DNA from: Winogradskyella sediminis
GTDB lineage: Bacteria > Bacteroidota > Bacteroidia > Flavobacteriales > Flavobacteriaceae
DNA length: 64,000 bases
Direction of reading: 5' to 3'
NCBI RefSeq assembly: GCF_003387355.1
Contig: NZ_QUNH01000001.1
Coordinates: 186,001 to 250,000 of the forward strand
A model generated the notes under the pieces. That model saw only the letters and a program-made list of their open reading frames with translations. It was not told where the DNA came from and did not search any database. Positions 54,678 through 64,000 of the stretch are shown here, in pieces. A program made the translations under genes and the position numbers. Within the stretch, counting starts at the first letter, position 1, and each line of letters starts with the position of its first letter.

Positions 54678-57600
54678 ATGAAAGATTTCAACTTTAAAAA
54701 GTGGAACAACATCTTAGGATGGTTTGTTTTTACAGTAGCAGTTATAGTATACGGCCTTACTATAGAACCAACCGTTAGCTTTTGGGATGCTGGTGAATAT
54801 ATTTTAACCTCATCCAAACTACAAGTAGGACACCCACCAGGAGCACCATTATTTCAAATGTTTGGTGCATTTTTCTCTACGTTTGCTTTAGAACCGTCAC
54901 AAATTGGTGCTATTATGAATATGATGAGTGGTGTTGCAAGTGCATTTACCATTCTGTTTATGTTTTGGACCATCAGTCTTCTACTGGTAAAGCTTACCAA
55001 ATATAATGAAGACAAAGATACTGGCAAAGCTTATGCTATTTTAGGTAGCGCCTTAGTTGGAAGCTTAGCATTTACGTTTACTGATTCGTTTTGGTTTAAT
55101 GCTGTAGAGACCGAAGTGTATGCCATGGCAACACTTATAATGGCTGTTTTATTCTATCTTGGATTGCGTTGGGAACGCGACATGAATCAACCAAGAGGCA
55201 ACCGTTGGTTAATCCTTATCGCTTTTGTAATTGGCTTATCTTTTGGAGTTCACTTTATGGGACTATTGACAATTCCTGCCATAGGGTTACTTTATTATTT
55301 TAAAAATTATAAAACTATAACAGTTAAGAATTTTATTATTGCCAATATTGCTTCTGCAGCAATTTTATTGTTCATATTCAAATTGTTATTACCATCTACC
55401 TTAAAACTCTTTGGATATTTAGAAGTGTTTTTTGTAAATTCAATAGGGCTACCTTTTAACTCAGGTACCATTATTACTGGTATAATGGTTATTGCGTTAT
55501 TTTATTTTGGTCTGAATTATACGCGCAAAAATGGCATGAAACACGCCAATACTTTAGTATTGTGCTTAATGTTTATTTTTATTGGCTTCTCTTCTTGGAT
55601 GATGCTCCCTATTAGAGCAAATGCACAAGTTGTAATTAATGAAAATAACCCATCGGATGCGAGAGAGCTTTTAGCGTATTATAATCTAGAGCAATATCCT
55701 GAAACCCATTTATTTTATGGTCCCTTGTTTACGGAAGTGTACTCTGGTGCCGATAAAGATGAACCGTTTATAGATGATAAAAAGAACTACGAACGCGACG
55801 AGGAGGCTGGCAAATACATTATTATAAACGATTGGGAAAAAAGTAAGCAAAACTACAACCATGAACACGCATCTATACTGCCGCGAATGTGGAGCGCAGA
55901 ACATGCAGAAAACTATATGATGTTCACAGGTTTAATTGACTTTAAGGTAGATCCTAGTCTACAAACCCGTGCATACAATGAAGCACTTAACGCTGGTTTA
56001 ACCGAACAGCAAGCTGCACAATATGCACTTGGAGAAAAACAACAATTTGATGAGCTCATCAACGACTTCAAAATGCGTGTTGCTAATGGTGAAATTGATT
56101 ACGATGGTTATAACCAGTTTTTAAAGCGCTATGGCCAGCAATACCTTATTATTGAGAAACCTTCATTTTTGGATAACATAGTGTACATGTTTCAATACCA
56201 ATTTGGGTACATGTACTGGCGTTATTTTATGTGGAATTTTACAGGGAGACAAGATGATATCCAAGGACGATATACCCACAAAAATGGAAATTGGATTTCT
56301 GGTATCGATTGGATTGATGCATTACACATTGGTATATCGCAAGACAATCTGCCAACAGACGTCCTTGAAAATAAAGCAAGAAACACCTATTACTTCTTAC
56401 CTTTAATTTTAGGATTAACAGGGTTCTTCTTCTTAATGTATTCCGACTTAAAACGTTTTTGGGTTCTATTAGTTTTCTTTTTACTAACAGGCTTAGCTAT
56501 TCAATTCTACACTAATGTAAGACCTTTTGAACCTCGAGAACGTGACTATTCTGTAGTAGGATCTTTCTATGTTTTTGCAATTTGGATTGGTTTTGGGGTC
56601 TACGCCATTTACCACCTCATTAGTTCTAGCATTAAAACTAAAATCCTAGCACCAGTAATTACTTTAGTCTGCATAGTTCTAGTTCCTGGTATATTGGTTG
56701 CAAATAACTGGGATGACCATGATCGCTCTGGGAAGTATACCACAAATTCTATGGCACGAAAATACCTAGAATCTTGTGCTCCAAATGCCATTCTTTTTAC
56801 CATTGGAGATAATGATACCTTCCCACTATGGTATTTACAAGAAATCGAAGGAGTACGTACCGATGTGCGTGTCGTAAACACCAGTTTATTTCAAACGGAT
56901 TGGTACATTGACCAAATGAAACGAAAGGCTTATGACAGTGATCCAATCCCTTCGCAACTTACACACAAACAGTATAGAGGTGGCACAAGAGATGTCATTA
57001 TTAGAAGAGAAATCACAAATGACACTTTATCCATTCAAGATTTTATGGATTTTATATCTAGTGAAAAGCCAAGTACAAAATTCAAATTTGTAGTTGAAAG
57101 ACAAGGTGAAGATCCTAGTCAATATCCAAAGCATTTATTAAATTCTAATTATTTTCCAACTCGCAATATTAGTATCCCTGTCAATAAAGAGATAGTATTA
57201 AAGAATGGAATTGTGAAGCCTAAAGACGCTGATAAAATTGAAGATAATCTTTATACACAAATTGGTGGCAGCTACCTATATAAAAACCGTCTTTTAATGT
57301 TAGATATTATTGCTAACAATAATTGGGAACGTCCAATATATTTTACTGGTGGTGCTTTTGGAGCTGAAGATTATGTATGGTTAAAAGACTATTTACAACT
57401 CGATGGTATGTGCTATAAGCTGGTACCAATTAAAACACCAGTAGATAAAGCAAACCCTTATGATATGGGACGCGTAGACCCAGAGCTGATGTACAATATG
57501 GTGAAGAACTGGAAATGGGGAGGCAGTGGAGAAGATATCTACTACGATATTGAAACCAGAAGAAATGGTATTACTTACAGAGGCAATTTAGCACGCTTAA

Positions 57601-58076
57601 TAGAACAACTTATCAATGAAGATGAATTAGAAAAAGCCGAAGACATAGCGGATATCGCAATGGAAAAAATGCCAGTGGATAAATTTGGCTTCTATTCCTT
57701 ACTAGAACCATATGTAAGTGCTTATTACGAAATAGGCAATGTGGAAAAAGGGCGCGCATTATACAAAGATGTTGCTAAAAAATACCAAGAAAATTTAGTC
57801 TATTACAGTAGCCTTTCATTAAAGAACCAAGAACGTTTAGTTGGTGAAGACATCTACTTAGACATTCAGCGCTATAGAGCTTTAATCGATATTTTAGTCA
57901 TCTATAATGATAAAGAGTTTGCTTTAGAAGAAACCCAAAAGTTTAATAGCTATTTAAGCTTATTCGACGAGCTTATGAATCGATATAACGATGCCGAATT
58001 ACCAGAAGTTCCAGAAGATATGGACCTACAGGAAATGACAAAGGATACTATAGATTTATTAGCACCAGAAAATTAA
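54678..58076 (+). CDS. DUF2723 (GT117-type) polytopic membrane protein
   Basis: A 1132-residue protein. The N-terminal half holds many membrane helices and the DUF2723 signature 'LTIEPTVSFWDAGEYI' early on, like the Asp-containing loop of GT-C mannosyltransferases; 'GHPPGAPLFQM' follows. A second set of helices lies at about 570-690, and a soluble C-terminal part has TPR-like helices (about 960-1110). GT-C enzymes transfer sugars from lipid carriers to proteins or glycans on the outer face of the inner membrane. That role is inference from family. It overlaps the deacetylase gene by 1 bp. Confidence 0.88.
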   Translation: MKDFNFKKWNNILGWFVFTVAVIVYGLTIEPTVSFWDAGEYILTSSKLQVGHPPGAPLFQMFGAFFSTFALEPSQIGAIMNMMSGVASAFTILFMFWTISLLLVKLTKYNEDKDTGKAYAILGSALVGSLAFTFTDSFWFNAVETEVYAMATLIMAVLFYLGLRWERDMNQPRGNRWLILIAFVIGLSFGVHFMGLLTIPAIGLLYYFKNYKTITVKNFIIANIASAAILLFIFKLLLPSTLKLFGYLEVFFVNSIGLPFNSGTIITGIMVIALFYFGLNYTRKNGMKHANTLVLCLMFIFIGFSSWMMLPIRANAQVVINENNPSDARELLAYYNLEQYPETHLFYGPLFTEVYSGADKDEPFIDDKKNYERDEEAGKYIIINDWEKSKQNYNHEHASILPRMWSAEHAENYMMFTGLIDFKVDPSLQTRAYNEALNAGLTEQQAAQYALGEKQQFDELINDFKMRVANGEIDYDGYNQFLKRYGQQYLIIEKPSFLDNIVYMFQYQFGYMYWRYFMWNFTGRQDDIQGRYTHKNGNWISGIDWIDALHIGISQDNLPTDVLENKARNTYYFLPLILGLTGFFFLMYSDLKRFWVLLVFFLLTGLAIQFYTNVRPFEPRERDYSVVGSFYVFAIWIGFGVYAIYHLISSSIKTKILAPVITLVCIVLVPGILVANNWDDHDRSGKYTTNSMARKYLESCAPNAILFTIGDNDTFPLWYLQEIEGVRTDVRVVNTSLFQTDWYIDQMKRKAYDSDPIPSQLTHKQYRGGTRDVIIRREITNDTLSIQDFMDFISSEKPSTKFKFVVERQGEDPSQYPKHLLNSNYFPTRNISIPVNKEIVLKNGIVKPKDADKIEDNLYTQIGGSYLYKNRLLMLDIIANNNWERPIYFTGGAFGAEDYVWLKDYLQLDGMCYKLVPIKTPVDKANPYDMGRVDPELMYNMVKNWKWGGSGEDIYYDIETRRNGITYRGNLARLIEQLINEDELEKAEDIADIAMEKMPVDKFGFYSLLEPYVSAYYEIGNVEKGRALYKDVAKKYQENLVYYSSLSLKNQERLVGEDIYLDIQRYRALIDILVIYNDKEFALEETQKFNSYLSLFDELMNRYNDAELPEVPEDMDLQEMTKDTIDLLAPEN

Positions 58077-58786
58077 TGATGAAGATTATTCCAGCTAAAA
58101 CTCCCGACTTTGTTAAAACATTGTTCCCTAGTTTTATCTGGAATATCGATACAAACAACAAAGTCTTATATCTCACTTTTGACGATGGCCCAACTCCCGA
58201 TATTACAGATTGGGTTATAAGCACATTACAAGAGTACAATGCCAAAGCAACCTTCTTTTGTATAGGGAAAAACATAAAAAAACATCCAAAGCTTTTTCAA
58301 CAAATTATGGCCAATGGGCACTCCATAGGAAATCACACCTATAGTCATTTAAAAGGTTGGAAGACTAAAACTAAAGCTTATATTGAGAGTGTTGAAAAAA
58401 CGCAACAACTTATCGATACCATTTTCCACAATCATTATCCTAAGAATATTGACCGCAACTCTAACCAAGCCTCTGGTTCTAACGTAAAATTATTTCGTCC
58501 TCCATATGGAAAATTCAAACCCAAACAAAGTAGTAAACTGCAAGGATTAGACTATCAAATTATTTTGTGGGATGTATTATCTTATGACTGGGACACATCG
58601 GTCTCTGCAAAAACCTGCCTTAAAAACATTACGTCTTCGGCAAAAGAAGGTAGTATTATCGTATTTCACGACAGTGTAAAAGCCTCACGAAATTTAAAAT
58701 ATGCACTTCCTAAAGTCTTAAAACATTATAGTCAAATGGGCTTTCGTTTCAAGGGTCTTAACGTCTCTAAAATAACATATATATAA
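58076..58786 (+). CDS. Polysaccharide deacetylase family protein (NodB domain)
   Basis: A 236-residue NodB-fold enzyme with all main motifs: 'LTFDDGPTPD' (residues 33-42, catalytic Asp and metal Asp), 'HSIGNHTYSH' (metal His), 'RPPYGKF', 'LWDVLSYDWD' and 'IVFHDS'. It would remove N- or O-acetyl groups from a glycan. A short insertion around 'DRNSNQASGSN' precedes the third motif. No signal peptide is visible, so export is unclear. Its start overlaps the end of the DUF2723 gene (TAATG), so they are likely made together. Confidence 0.9.
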   Translation: MMKIIPAKTPDFVKTLFPSFIWNIDTNNKVLYLTFDDGPTPDITDWVISTLQEYNAKATFFCIGKNIKKHPKLFQQIMANGHSIGNHTYSHLKGWKTKTKAYIESVEKTQQLIDTIFHNHYPKNIDRNSNQASGSNVKLFRPPYGKFKPKQSSKLQGLDYQIILWDVLSYDWDTSVSAKTCLKNITSSAKEGSIIVFHDSVKASRNLKYALPKVLKHYSQMGFRFKGLNVSKITYI

Positions 58787-58791
58787 ATTGA

Positions 58792-59088
58792 CTAAACGTA
58801 TTCTTGAATAATGGCAATAATGGTATTAGCATCTTGCTCTCCACTATGCCTCCATTTCATCTCCCCATTTTTGTAGATAATTAACGTTGGCAACGCCTTA
58901 ACGCGTAAAGCTTCCGCGAGTTCTCTGTTTTTATCTACATCTATCTTAATTACTTTTGCTTTATCACCTAAGGCAGCCGCCACATCTCTTAATATAGGAT
59001 GCATCGCTATAGAATGATTGTCTCTTTCGGTATAAAAATCCAAAAGTACTGGTATTTCAACATCTATTATTTCCCCAAATTTTGACAT
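58792..59088 (-). CDS. Thioredoxin-fold protein lacking the CxxC site
   Basis: A 98-residue thioredoxin-size protein. The fold is clear ('IPVLLDFYTE', 'VIKIDVDKNRELAEALRVKA', the cis-Pro loop 'LPTLIIYKNGE'), but the active site is 'ERDNHSIAMHP' where thioredoxin has 'EWCGPCKMIAP', so both catalytic Cys are replaced (Asp23, Ser26), and no other Cys is present. It cannot do thiol-disulfide exchange. A chaperone or scaffold role is possible. No signal peptide, so it is cytoplasmic. Confidence 0.9.
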   Translation of the reverse strand: MSKFGEIIDVEIPVLLDFYTERDNHSIAMHPILRDVAAALGDKAKVIKIDVDKNRELAEALRVKALPTLIIYKNGEMKWRHSGEQDANTIIAIIQEYV

Positions 59089-59121
59089 AGGTTGTAGTTT
59101 TAGTCAAATATATAAGTACAA

Positions 59122-59150
59122 CAAATTTATAAATCCTTAATCGCTACAAA
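59122..59150 (-). promoter_or_regulatory. Possible promoter for the thioredoxin-like gene
   Basis: -33 TTTG (59150-59147), a 17-base spacer and -7 TAAATTTG (59129-59122) on the minus strand. A second -7 like box TATATTTG is at 59112-59105. Confidence 0.5.
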
Positions 59151-59189
59151 TTAGGTACTCATATCATAAAAATAAGCATTTCTTTACAA

Positions 59190-60419
59190 TTACGCACTTT
59201 TCGACCCTTTTTTGAGTTCGATCACTGTAATTTCGGGCCAAATCCCTACACGTCCTGGGTATCCTAAATAGCCAAAACCTCTATTGACATTAATGTACTG
59301 TCCTAACTCGGTATAAATTCCGGCCCACTGCTTATACCTCCATTTCGCAGGACTCCATTTTATCCAACCCGGAATTTCAATTCCAAACTGCATACCATGT
59401 GTATGACCACTTAACGTTAAGTGATAGTGATAAGGATCATTGAGCACTTTAGCTTCCCAATGACTCGGATCGTGCGTCATTAATATTTTAAAGTCATCAG
59501 ATTTTATTTTTGCCGAAGCCTTTTGTAAATCACCAGCCTTTTTAAAACCTCCTTTTCCCCAGTTTTCTACTCCGACTAACGCCAACCGCTGACCATCTTT
59601 TTCGAGATAGCGACTATCGTTTAATAACAAATCGAAACCAATATCTTTTTGTATGGCTTTTAATTCCTCTAGATTTTGAGCTTTTTCTTCAGGTGAATTC
59701 CAATCGACATAATCTCCATAATCATGATTTCCCAATACAGAAAACTTACCATCCTTAGCTTTCAATCTTCCAAAGGTATCTAACCAAGGTAACATTTCAG
59801 AAGCTTTGTTATTCACCATATCACCTGTAAATAAAAGCACATCAGATTTCTGTTCATTAATTAAATCTATGGCATATTCAATTTTATCTTGATTATCGAA
59901 ACTACCTGAATGAATATCACTGATTTGAGTTATTCTATAACCATCAAAAGCGTCTGGCAAATCCTCAAAATGTAAGGTGTAATTAAGAACTCTAAAATTA
60001 TATTTGCCTTGAAACATACCATACAACAATGAAGACAATGGTATAGCAGCAATACCTAATGCCACCTGACTCACAAATTTTCGACGAGAGGGCATATAAA
60101 ACACCTCTTTTTTAATCACAAATTTATCGTAAAGGCTTATAATCCCTCTAATAATATCTTCGCCAATTAAAAACGGTAACAAGACTAAATTAAAAGCCAT
60201 AAAAGCCAATAGAAATCCAAAAGCAAAACTCTTTGCTGTCGTCAACACACGTCCTTCACTAGTGGCCAAAAACTGATATATAAAATTCCCAACCACTAAA
60301 ATAGCGATACCAAAAAACAGATAATAAACCCAAGTCTGCTTAGTTACAGTTCTCACAGCTTGAAATCCATAAATTGTAATAATTACAAATAGAATGGCAA
60401 ATAGTATCCAACGAATCAT
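59190..60419 (-). CDS. Membrane-anchored metallophosphoesterase
   Basis: A 409-residue protein with about four N-terminal helices (within residues 1-140) and a calcineurin-like phosphoesterase domain carrying all metal-site motifs in order: 'ISDIHSGSF', 'FTGDMVNN', 'LGNHDYGDY', 'LTHDPSHW' and 'SGHTHGMQFG'. Related enzymes hydrolyse phosphodiesters such as UDP-diacylglucosamine or other lipid-linked phosphates; the substrate here is not evident. It lies alone, divergent from the MFS gene. Confidence 0.92.
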   Translation of the reverse strand: MIRWILFAILFVIITIYGFQAVRTVTKQTWVYYLFFGIAILVVGNFIYQFLATSEGRVLTTAKSFAFGFLLAFMAFNLVLLPFLIGEDIIRGIISLYDKFVIKKEVFYMPSRRKFVSQVALGIAAIPLSSLLYGMFQGKYNFRVLNYTLHFEDLPDAFDGYRITQISDIHSGSFDNQDKIEYAIDLINEQKSDVLLFTGDMVNNKASEMLPWLDTFGRLKAKDGKFSVLGNHDYGDYVDWNSPEEKAQNLEELKAIQKDIGFDLLLNDSRYLEKDGQRLALVGVENWGKGGFKKAGDLQKASAKIKSDDFKILMTHDPSHWEAKVLNDPYHYHLTLSGHTHGMQFGIEIPGWIKWSPAKWRYKQWAGIYTELGQYINVNRGFGYLGYPGRVGIWPEITVIELKKGSKSA

Positions 60420-60440
60420 TATAGTGGTGTTTTGAATTTA

Positions 60441-60448
60441 CAAATTTA
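60441..60448 (-). promoter_or_regulatory. Possible -7 promoter box for the phosphoesterase gene
   Basis: TAAATTTG on the minus strand, 21 bases before the ATG at 60419. Confidence 0.4.
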
Positions 60449-60689
60449 AGGATATGACGAATGTCTTATCTTATGAAAGTGTTAAAGGTTATATAATCAC
60501 TAATTTAAGAACTGTAATAAGTCTTTTTTATCTGTAATGTCAAGTAAAGAAATTTCTATCTTTTTAAATATCTTAGTAGTACACTTTGGTCTCATCATTT
60601 AGCAGCTTAGCCGCCAACGATGCTTCGTAATTAATATGATTATTATAGGTCTATAATTAGGAATCTGTGATTTAATTAAAAAAATAATA

Positions 60690-60697
60690 TAGATTTG
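60690..60697 (+). promoter_or_regulatory. Possible -7 promoter box for the MFS gene
   Basis: TAGATTTG, 22 bases before the ATG at 60720. Confidence 0.45.
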
Positions 60698-60719
60698 TTT
60701 CAATAATTAAATAATTAAT

Positions 60720-62390
60720 ATGAACAATTCCAATAACAAATCTGCCTTAGCTACGTTATGCACAGTCTTCTTTTTCTGGGGATTTATAGCTGCTTCAAAT
60801 AGCGTTTTTATTCCGTTCTGTAAAACCTATTTTAACATTGATCAATTTCAATCGCAATTAGTAGATTTTGCCTTTTATGGCGCCTATTACATTGGTGCAC
60901 TTTCTCTATTTGTTATGTCTAGTGCTATTAAACGTGACATTTTAAATAATTGGGGTTACAAAAACGGAATTGTTTATGGTCTGTTATTATCTGCCATTGG
61001 TGCGTTTATAATGTTTCCGGCTACGGCTGGTGCAGAGCAAGGACAAACAGACGTGTTTTACTTGGTACTCATTGCATTTTTTATCGTGGCATTAGGGTTT
61101 TCATTACAACAAACAGCTGCAAATCCGTTTACTGTAGCGCTTGGCGACCCTAAGACGGGCTCGCATCGCTTAAATTTAACTGGTGGTATAAATTCCTTCG
61201 GCACAACTATTGGTCCAATTGTAGTCAGTTTAGCTATTTTCGGAACAGCTTCATGGTCTACAGATCAATTAGCTGAAAAGATTAACAGTAATGAGATTAC
61301 ACTAATTACAGTCCAAGTTTTATACTTGTGCGTGGGTGCCCTATTTTTAATTGCAGCAGCATTATTTCATTTTTCAAAAAAACTACCCGCACTTAAATCC
61401 GAAACAGCATTTGAACCAGCTAATAAAGCACGAAACTTATTAATTATACTCACTTTAGTTATTGTAGGTTGCTTCGGTTATATTTTTAGTACGTATTCAG
61501 GAAATGCTATTTCAACAGAAGACATAGAACACACAAGATTGATTATTTTATTTTTAGCGTTGCTCGCTGTTGTTGCCACAGTTTTTGTAGCCAACTCTAG
61601 TGCGGCTAAAAACCCTGATGGTTGGGGTGCCATGAAATACCCACAACTTGTACTAGGCATGCTAGCGATATTTACTTATGTTGGCGTAGAGGTCACTATA
61701 GGAAGTAATCTCGGTGAACTTTTAAAACAAGGTGTTGCAAATACAGGTTTAAATACCATTGGTTTACCGGTTTTAAATGATTCGGAATTAGGAAAGTATA
61801 TATCCATGTATTGGGGAGGATTGATGATTGGACGTTGGGTTGGAGCTATAACCGTATTTAATCCGAGTAAAGGGTTAAAAAAGATATTATTAATTATCGT
61901 TCCTTATGTAGCATTCGCGGTGATTATTTTAGCAAATTTGGTTAAATACAGTTTTACGATAAACGAAATTCTATTCTTTGCCATTTGTATTGCAGTTCAA
62001 ATTGGTGGCTTTTTCTTGGCTAAAGATAATCCTGTGAGAACCCTAAAAATATTTAGTTTATTAGGAATTATCGGAATGCTTATTGGACTATTTAGTTCTG
62101 GCAACTTAGCATTATTTGCATTCTTGTCTGGCGGTCTGTTTTGTTCTATTATGTGGCCTTGTATTTTTACATTGAGCATTGCGGGTTTAGGAAAATACAC
62201 GTCTCAAGGTTCTGCGTTTTTAATTATGATGATTTTAGGTGGTGCAATTATACCACCTGTTCAAGGAAAATTGGCTGATGTCTTTAATATACAGTCCTCG
62301 TATTGGATGGCTGTGGCTTGTTTTGGTTATTTATTATTTTATGCCTACCGTACCAAAACAGTATTAGACAAACAAGGAGTGACGTATTAA
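60720..62390 (+). CDS. FucP-type sugar MFS transporter
   Basis: A 556-residue major facilitator of the FucP/NagP group ('[17 protein letters not shown]', '[20 protein letters not shown]', '[16 protein letters not shown]'). FucP-type proteins are near 430 residues; this one has an extra pair of helices in the middle (about residues 235-290) and probably 14 in total. It would bring a sugar, such as fucose or N-acetylglucosamine, into the cytoplasm by proton symport. The downstream glycosylasparaginase gene suggests a link with N-glycan-derived sugars. Confidence 0.88.
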   Translation: MNNSNNKSALATLCTVFFFWGFIAASNSVFIPFCKTYFNIDQFQSQLVDFAFYGAYYIGALSLFVMSSAIKRDILNNWGYKNGIVYGLLLSAIGAFIMFPATAGAEQGQTDVFYLVLIAFFIVALGFSLQQTAANPFTVALGDPKTGSHRLNLTGGINSFGTTIGPIVVSLAIFGTASWSTDQLAEKINSNEITLITVQVLYLCVGALFLIAAALFHFSKKLPALKSETAFEPANKARNLLIILTLVIVGCFGYIFSTYSGNAISTEDIEHTRLIILFLALLAVVATVFVANSSAAKNPDGWGAMKYPQLVLGMLAIFTYVGVEVTIGSNLGELLKQGVANTGLNTIGLPVLNDSELGKYISMYWGGLMIGRWVGAITVFNPSKGLKKILLIIVPYVAFAVIILANLVKYSFTINEILFFAICIAVQIGGFFLAKDNPVRTLKIFSLLGIIGMLIGLFSSGNLALFAFLSGGLFCSIMWPCIFTLSIAGLGKYTSQGSAFLIMMILGGAIIPPVQGKLADVFNIQSSYWMAVACFGYLLFYAYRTKTVLDKQGVTY

Positions 62391-62435
62391 TAAATAAGAT
62401 TTCCGTTTTTCACGGAAACGAAAAAACAATTTTCG

Positions 62436-63446
62436 ATGAAACGAAGAGATTTTATAAAAAACACGTCGTTAACAGGCTTGGGTTTTGCCGTTGGCAATGC
62501 TCTAGTTAATTCTAATGAGGACATCGCTAAAACACATAAAGCACAAAACCACAATGCTGCATCTAATTCATATGGCTTACCTCTAGTTGTTGCCACTTGG
62601 CATGTTAAAAATGCAACAGCCAAAGCGATGGAGATCTTACAGGCTGGAGGAAATGCGTTGGATGCCGTAGAACAAGGCTGCAGAATTGAAGAAGCCGATG
62701 CTAAAGGACAAACTGTGGGTAAAGGCGGCTTACCAGATCGTGATGGTAATGTCACTCTAGATGCCAGTATTATGGATAAAGATGGTAACTGTGGCTCGGT
62801 AGTATATCTTCAAAATATTACACATGCCGTTTCGGTCGCCAGAAAAGTTATGGAAGACACACCACATGTAATGCTTGCCGGAGAAGGAGCAAAACAGTTT
62901 GCTATTTCTAAAGGTTTTGAACCCGAAAATTTATTAACAGAAGCATCTAAAAACGCCTGGCAAAAATGGAAAGTTAAAGCCCAATACCAACCTATTATTA
63001 ATATTGAAAATCACGATACAATTGGAATGTTAGCCATTGATAAAAATGGTGATATTTCTGGCGCTTGCACAACAAGTGGACTTGCATATAAAATGGGAGG
63101 ACGCGTAGGCGATTCTCCAATTATAGGTTCAGGATTATTTATAGATAATGAAATAGGCGGCTGTGTCGCCACAGGTTTAGGCGAAGAAGTTGTAAAAACC
63201 GTTGGTAGTTTTTTAGTGGTTGAATTAATGCGCCAAGGGAAAACACCGCAACAAGCCTGTGAAGAGGCGATTAGAAGAATTGTTACTAAACCCAATAGTA
63301 ATTATAAAAATTTTCAAGTGGGTTATGTTGCCGTTAATAAAAAGGGAGAAACAGGATACTATTCAATTCATCAGTATTTTAGTGTAACTAAATATCAAGA
63401 TGGAGTGAATGTGCAAATTCAATCAGATTATTTCAATAAGGCTTAA
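62436..63446 (+). CDS. N4-(beta-N-acetylglucosaminyl)-L-asparaginase (glycosylasparaginase)
   Basis: A 336-residue Ntn-hydrolase. The autocleavage site is 'NHDTIGMLAID' (Asp194-Thr195), which makes Thr195 the new N-terminal nucleophile, and the substrate loop is 'ACTTSGLAYKMGGRVGDSP'. A twin-arginine type signal ('KRRDFIKNTSLTGLGFAVG') sends it out of the cytoplasm. It splits GlcNAc-Asn left after N-glycoprotein breakdown. It follows the MFS gene by 45 bases with a small hairpin between. The end overlaps an aldehyde dehydrogenase gene by 4 bp. Confidence 0.94.
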   Translation: MKRRDFIKNTSLTGLGFAVGNALVNSNEDIAKTHKAQNHNAASNSYGLPLVVATWHVKNATAKAMEILQAGGNALDAVEQGCRIEEADAKGQTVGKGGLPDRDGNVTLDASIMDKDGNCGSVVYLQNITHAVSVARKVMEDTPHVMLAGEGAKQFAISKGFEPENLLTEASKNAWQKWKVKAQYQPIINIENHDTIGMLAIDKNGDISGACTTSGLAYKMGGRVGDSPIIGSGLFIDNEIGGCVATGLGEEVVKTVGSFLVVELMRQGKTPQQACEEAIRRIVTKPNSNYKNFQVGYVAVNKKGETGYYSIHQYFSVTKYQDGVNVQIQSDYFNKA

Positions 63447-64000
63447 AACCACTTAATCGTCAATCGTGCTAGCTTTTCCTTAAAACCACTATACGGCGGA
63501 AACAACAATTCAGTCACTCCAAATGTATGTTGTTTTAGTACCGAGCGTTCATTACTAAAGGCTTTAAAACCGTGAAATCCATGGCTCTTTCCAATGCCAC
63601 TATTGTTAACTCCACCAAATGGTAAATTATGATTGGCGTAATGGAGCACGCTGTTATTAATACAGGTACCTCCTGCCCTAGTGTTATTTATAATCGTATT
63701 TATATTCGCTTTACTTTTACTATAGATATAAAGCGCTAATGGTCTTGGTTTAGAATTAATATAAGCTATAGCCATATCTAAACTTGTATACGTAACTATG
63801 GGTAAGATGGGACCAAAAATTTCGTCCTCTAATAATTTTGCTTCAGGTTTTAAATCTGAAATAATTGTAGGTGCTATGTATTTTGATACACGATCCGTTT
63901 TGCCTCCGACTTCAAATTTAGCATTTAAGGTTTTTGCATTTTCTAAATACGAACTTAAACGTTCAAAATGTTTGTCTGTAACGATTCTACCATAAGAATC
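63443..64000 (-). CDS. Aldehyde dehydrogenase, partial (N-terminus outside the window)
   Basis: The C-terminal 185 residues of an aldehyde dehydrogenase; the frame stays open to the right edge of the window. Motifs include 'DEIFGPILP', 'GGTCINNSVLHYANHNLPFG' and 'NNSGIGKSHG', as in the ALDH3-like (coniferyl/fatty aldehyde) group. The catalytic Cys and the start lie beyond 64000. It would oxidise an aldehyde to an acid with NAD(P)+. The stop overlaps the convergent glycosylasparaginase gene by 4 bp. Confidence 0.92.
   Translation of the reverse strand, partial: DSYGRIVTDKHFERLSSYLENAKTLNAKFEVGGKTDRVSKYIAPTIISDLKPEAKLLEDEIFGPILPIVTYTSLDMAIAYINSKPRPLALYIYSKSKANINTIINNTRAGGTCINNSVLHYANHNLPFGGVNNSGIGKSHGFHGFKAFSNERSVLKQHTFGVTELLFPPYSGFKEKLARLTIKWF

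Larger units (their letters stand above)
60420..60719. other. Intergenic region between two divergent genes
   Basis: These 300 bases hold no open reading frame of note. A -7 like box TAAATTTG (60448-60441, minus) faces the phosphoesterase gene and TAGATTTG (60690-60697, plus) faces the MFS gene. Neither has a clear -33 box. I see no RNA gene or repeat. Confidence 0.6.

Noticed and set aside
1..64000. Defence island, prophage or insertion sequence
   Set aside because: All genes are recognisable core functions in consistent operons; no transposase, integrase, restriction or toxin gene was seen.

Overview
The window is AT-rich chromosomal DNA from a member of the Bacteroidota, almost certainly a Flavobacteriaceae (marine-type flavobacterium). 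The grounds are a full-length SprA/Sov type IX secretion translocon, a RemB-like gliding protein, a complete alternative complex III (ActABCDEF) operon, a hybrid malic enzyme, DUF2723 and DUF5686 proteins, and -7 boxes of the Bacteroidota TANNTTTG type in front of many genes. No transposase, integrase, phage gene or CRISPR array was seen; this is core genome. The exact genus cannot be told from the window.

Layout. (1) 1-1146: dodecin and a MscS-type channel on the plus strand, facing (2) 1143-9035 minus: a seven-gene run of an ABC ATPase, two FtsX/MacB-type permeases, two HlyD-type adaptors flanking a TolC-family protein, and tsaB. (3) 9200-14702 minus: a cytochrome oxidase assembly/subunit cluster (ctaB, two subunit III genes, subunit IV, a Cys-free SCO-like protein, SCO, DUF420, a small CAMC protein). 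(4) 14883-18759 minus: RemB-like protein and two TonB paralogues. (5) 18826-29977 minus: VanZ, gcvH, sprA, ruvA, malic enzyme. (6) 30140-32509 plus: DUF5686 protein. (7) 32515-35850 minus: queG, cytochrome P450, ruvB. (8) 36014-47938 minus: actABCDEF followed by coxB and coxA, ending at a 32-bp palindromic terminator. (9) 48192-48572 plus: SPOR protein. (10) 48646-53265 minus: rimP-nusA-infB. (11) 53419-54243 plus: universal stress protein; then tRNA-Gln (minus). (12) 54678-58786 plus: DUF2723 membrane protein and polysaccharide deacetylase. (13) 58792-60419 minus: CxxC-less thioredoxin and a metallophosphoesterase. (14) 60720-63446 plus: sugar MFS transporter and glycosylasparaginase, then an aldehyde dehydrogenase running off the right edge (minus).

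The main theme is aerobic respiration. ActABCDEF oxidises menaquinol and passes electrons to the aa3-type oxidase, whose subunits I and II are in the same operon, while subunits III and IV, heme O synthase and copper-insertion factors sit in the second cluster about 22 kb away. A second theme is the cell envelope: type IX secretion, gliding, TonB energisation, efflux and possible surface glycan work.

No wholly new multi-gene system stands out. The most unusual points are: an H3TH (helix-3-turn-helix) domain fused to the C-terminus of ActC; an extra heme-binding domain on ActA; His-rich segments in ActF and CoxA; a Cys-free SCO-like partner and a tiny CAMC protein in the oxidase assembly cluster; a terminator-like hairpin in the rimP-nusA-infB leader; and a plus-strand terminator buried inside the coding end of tsaB. 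All were read by eye without database searches.
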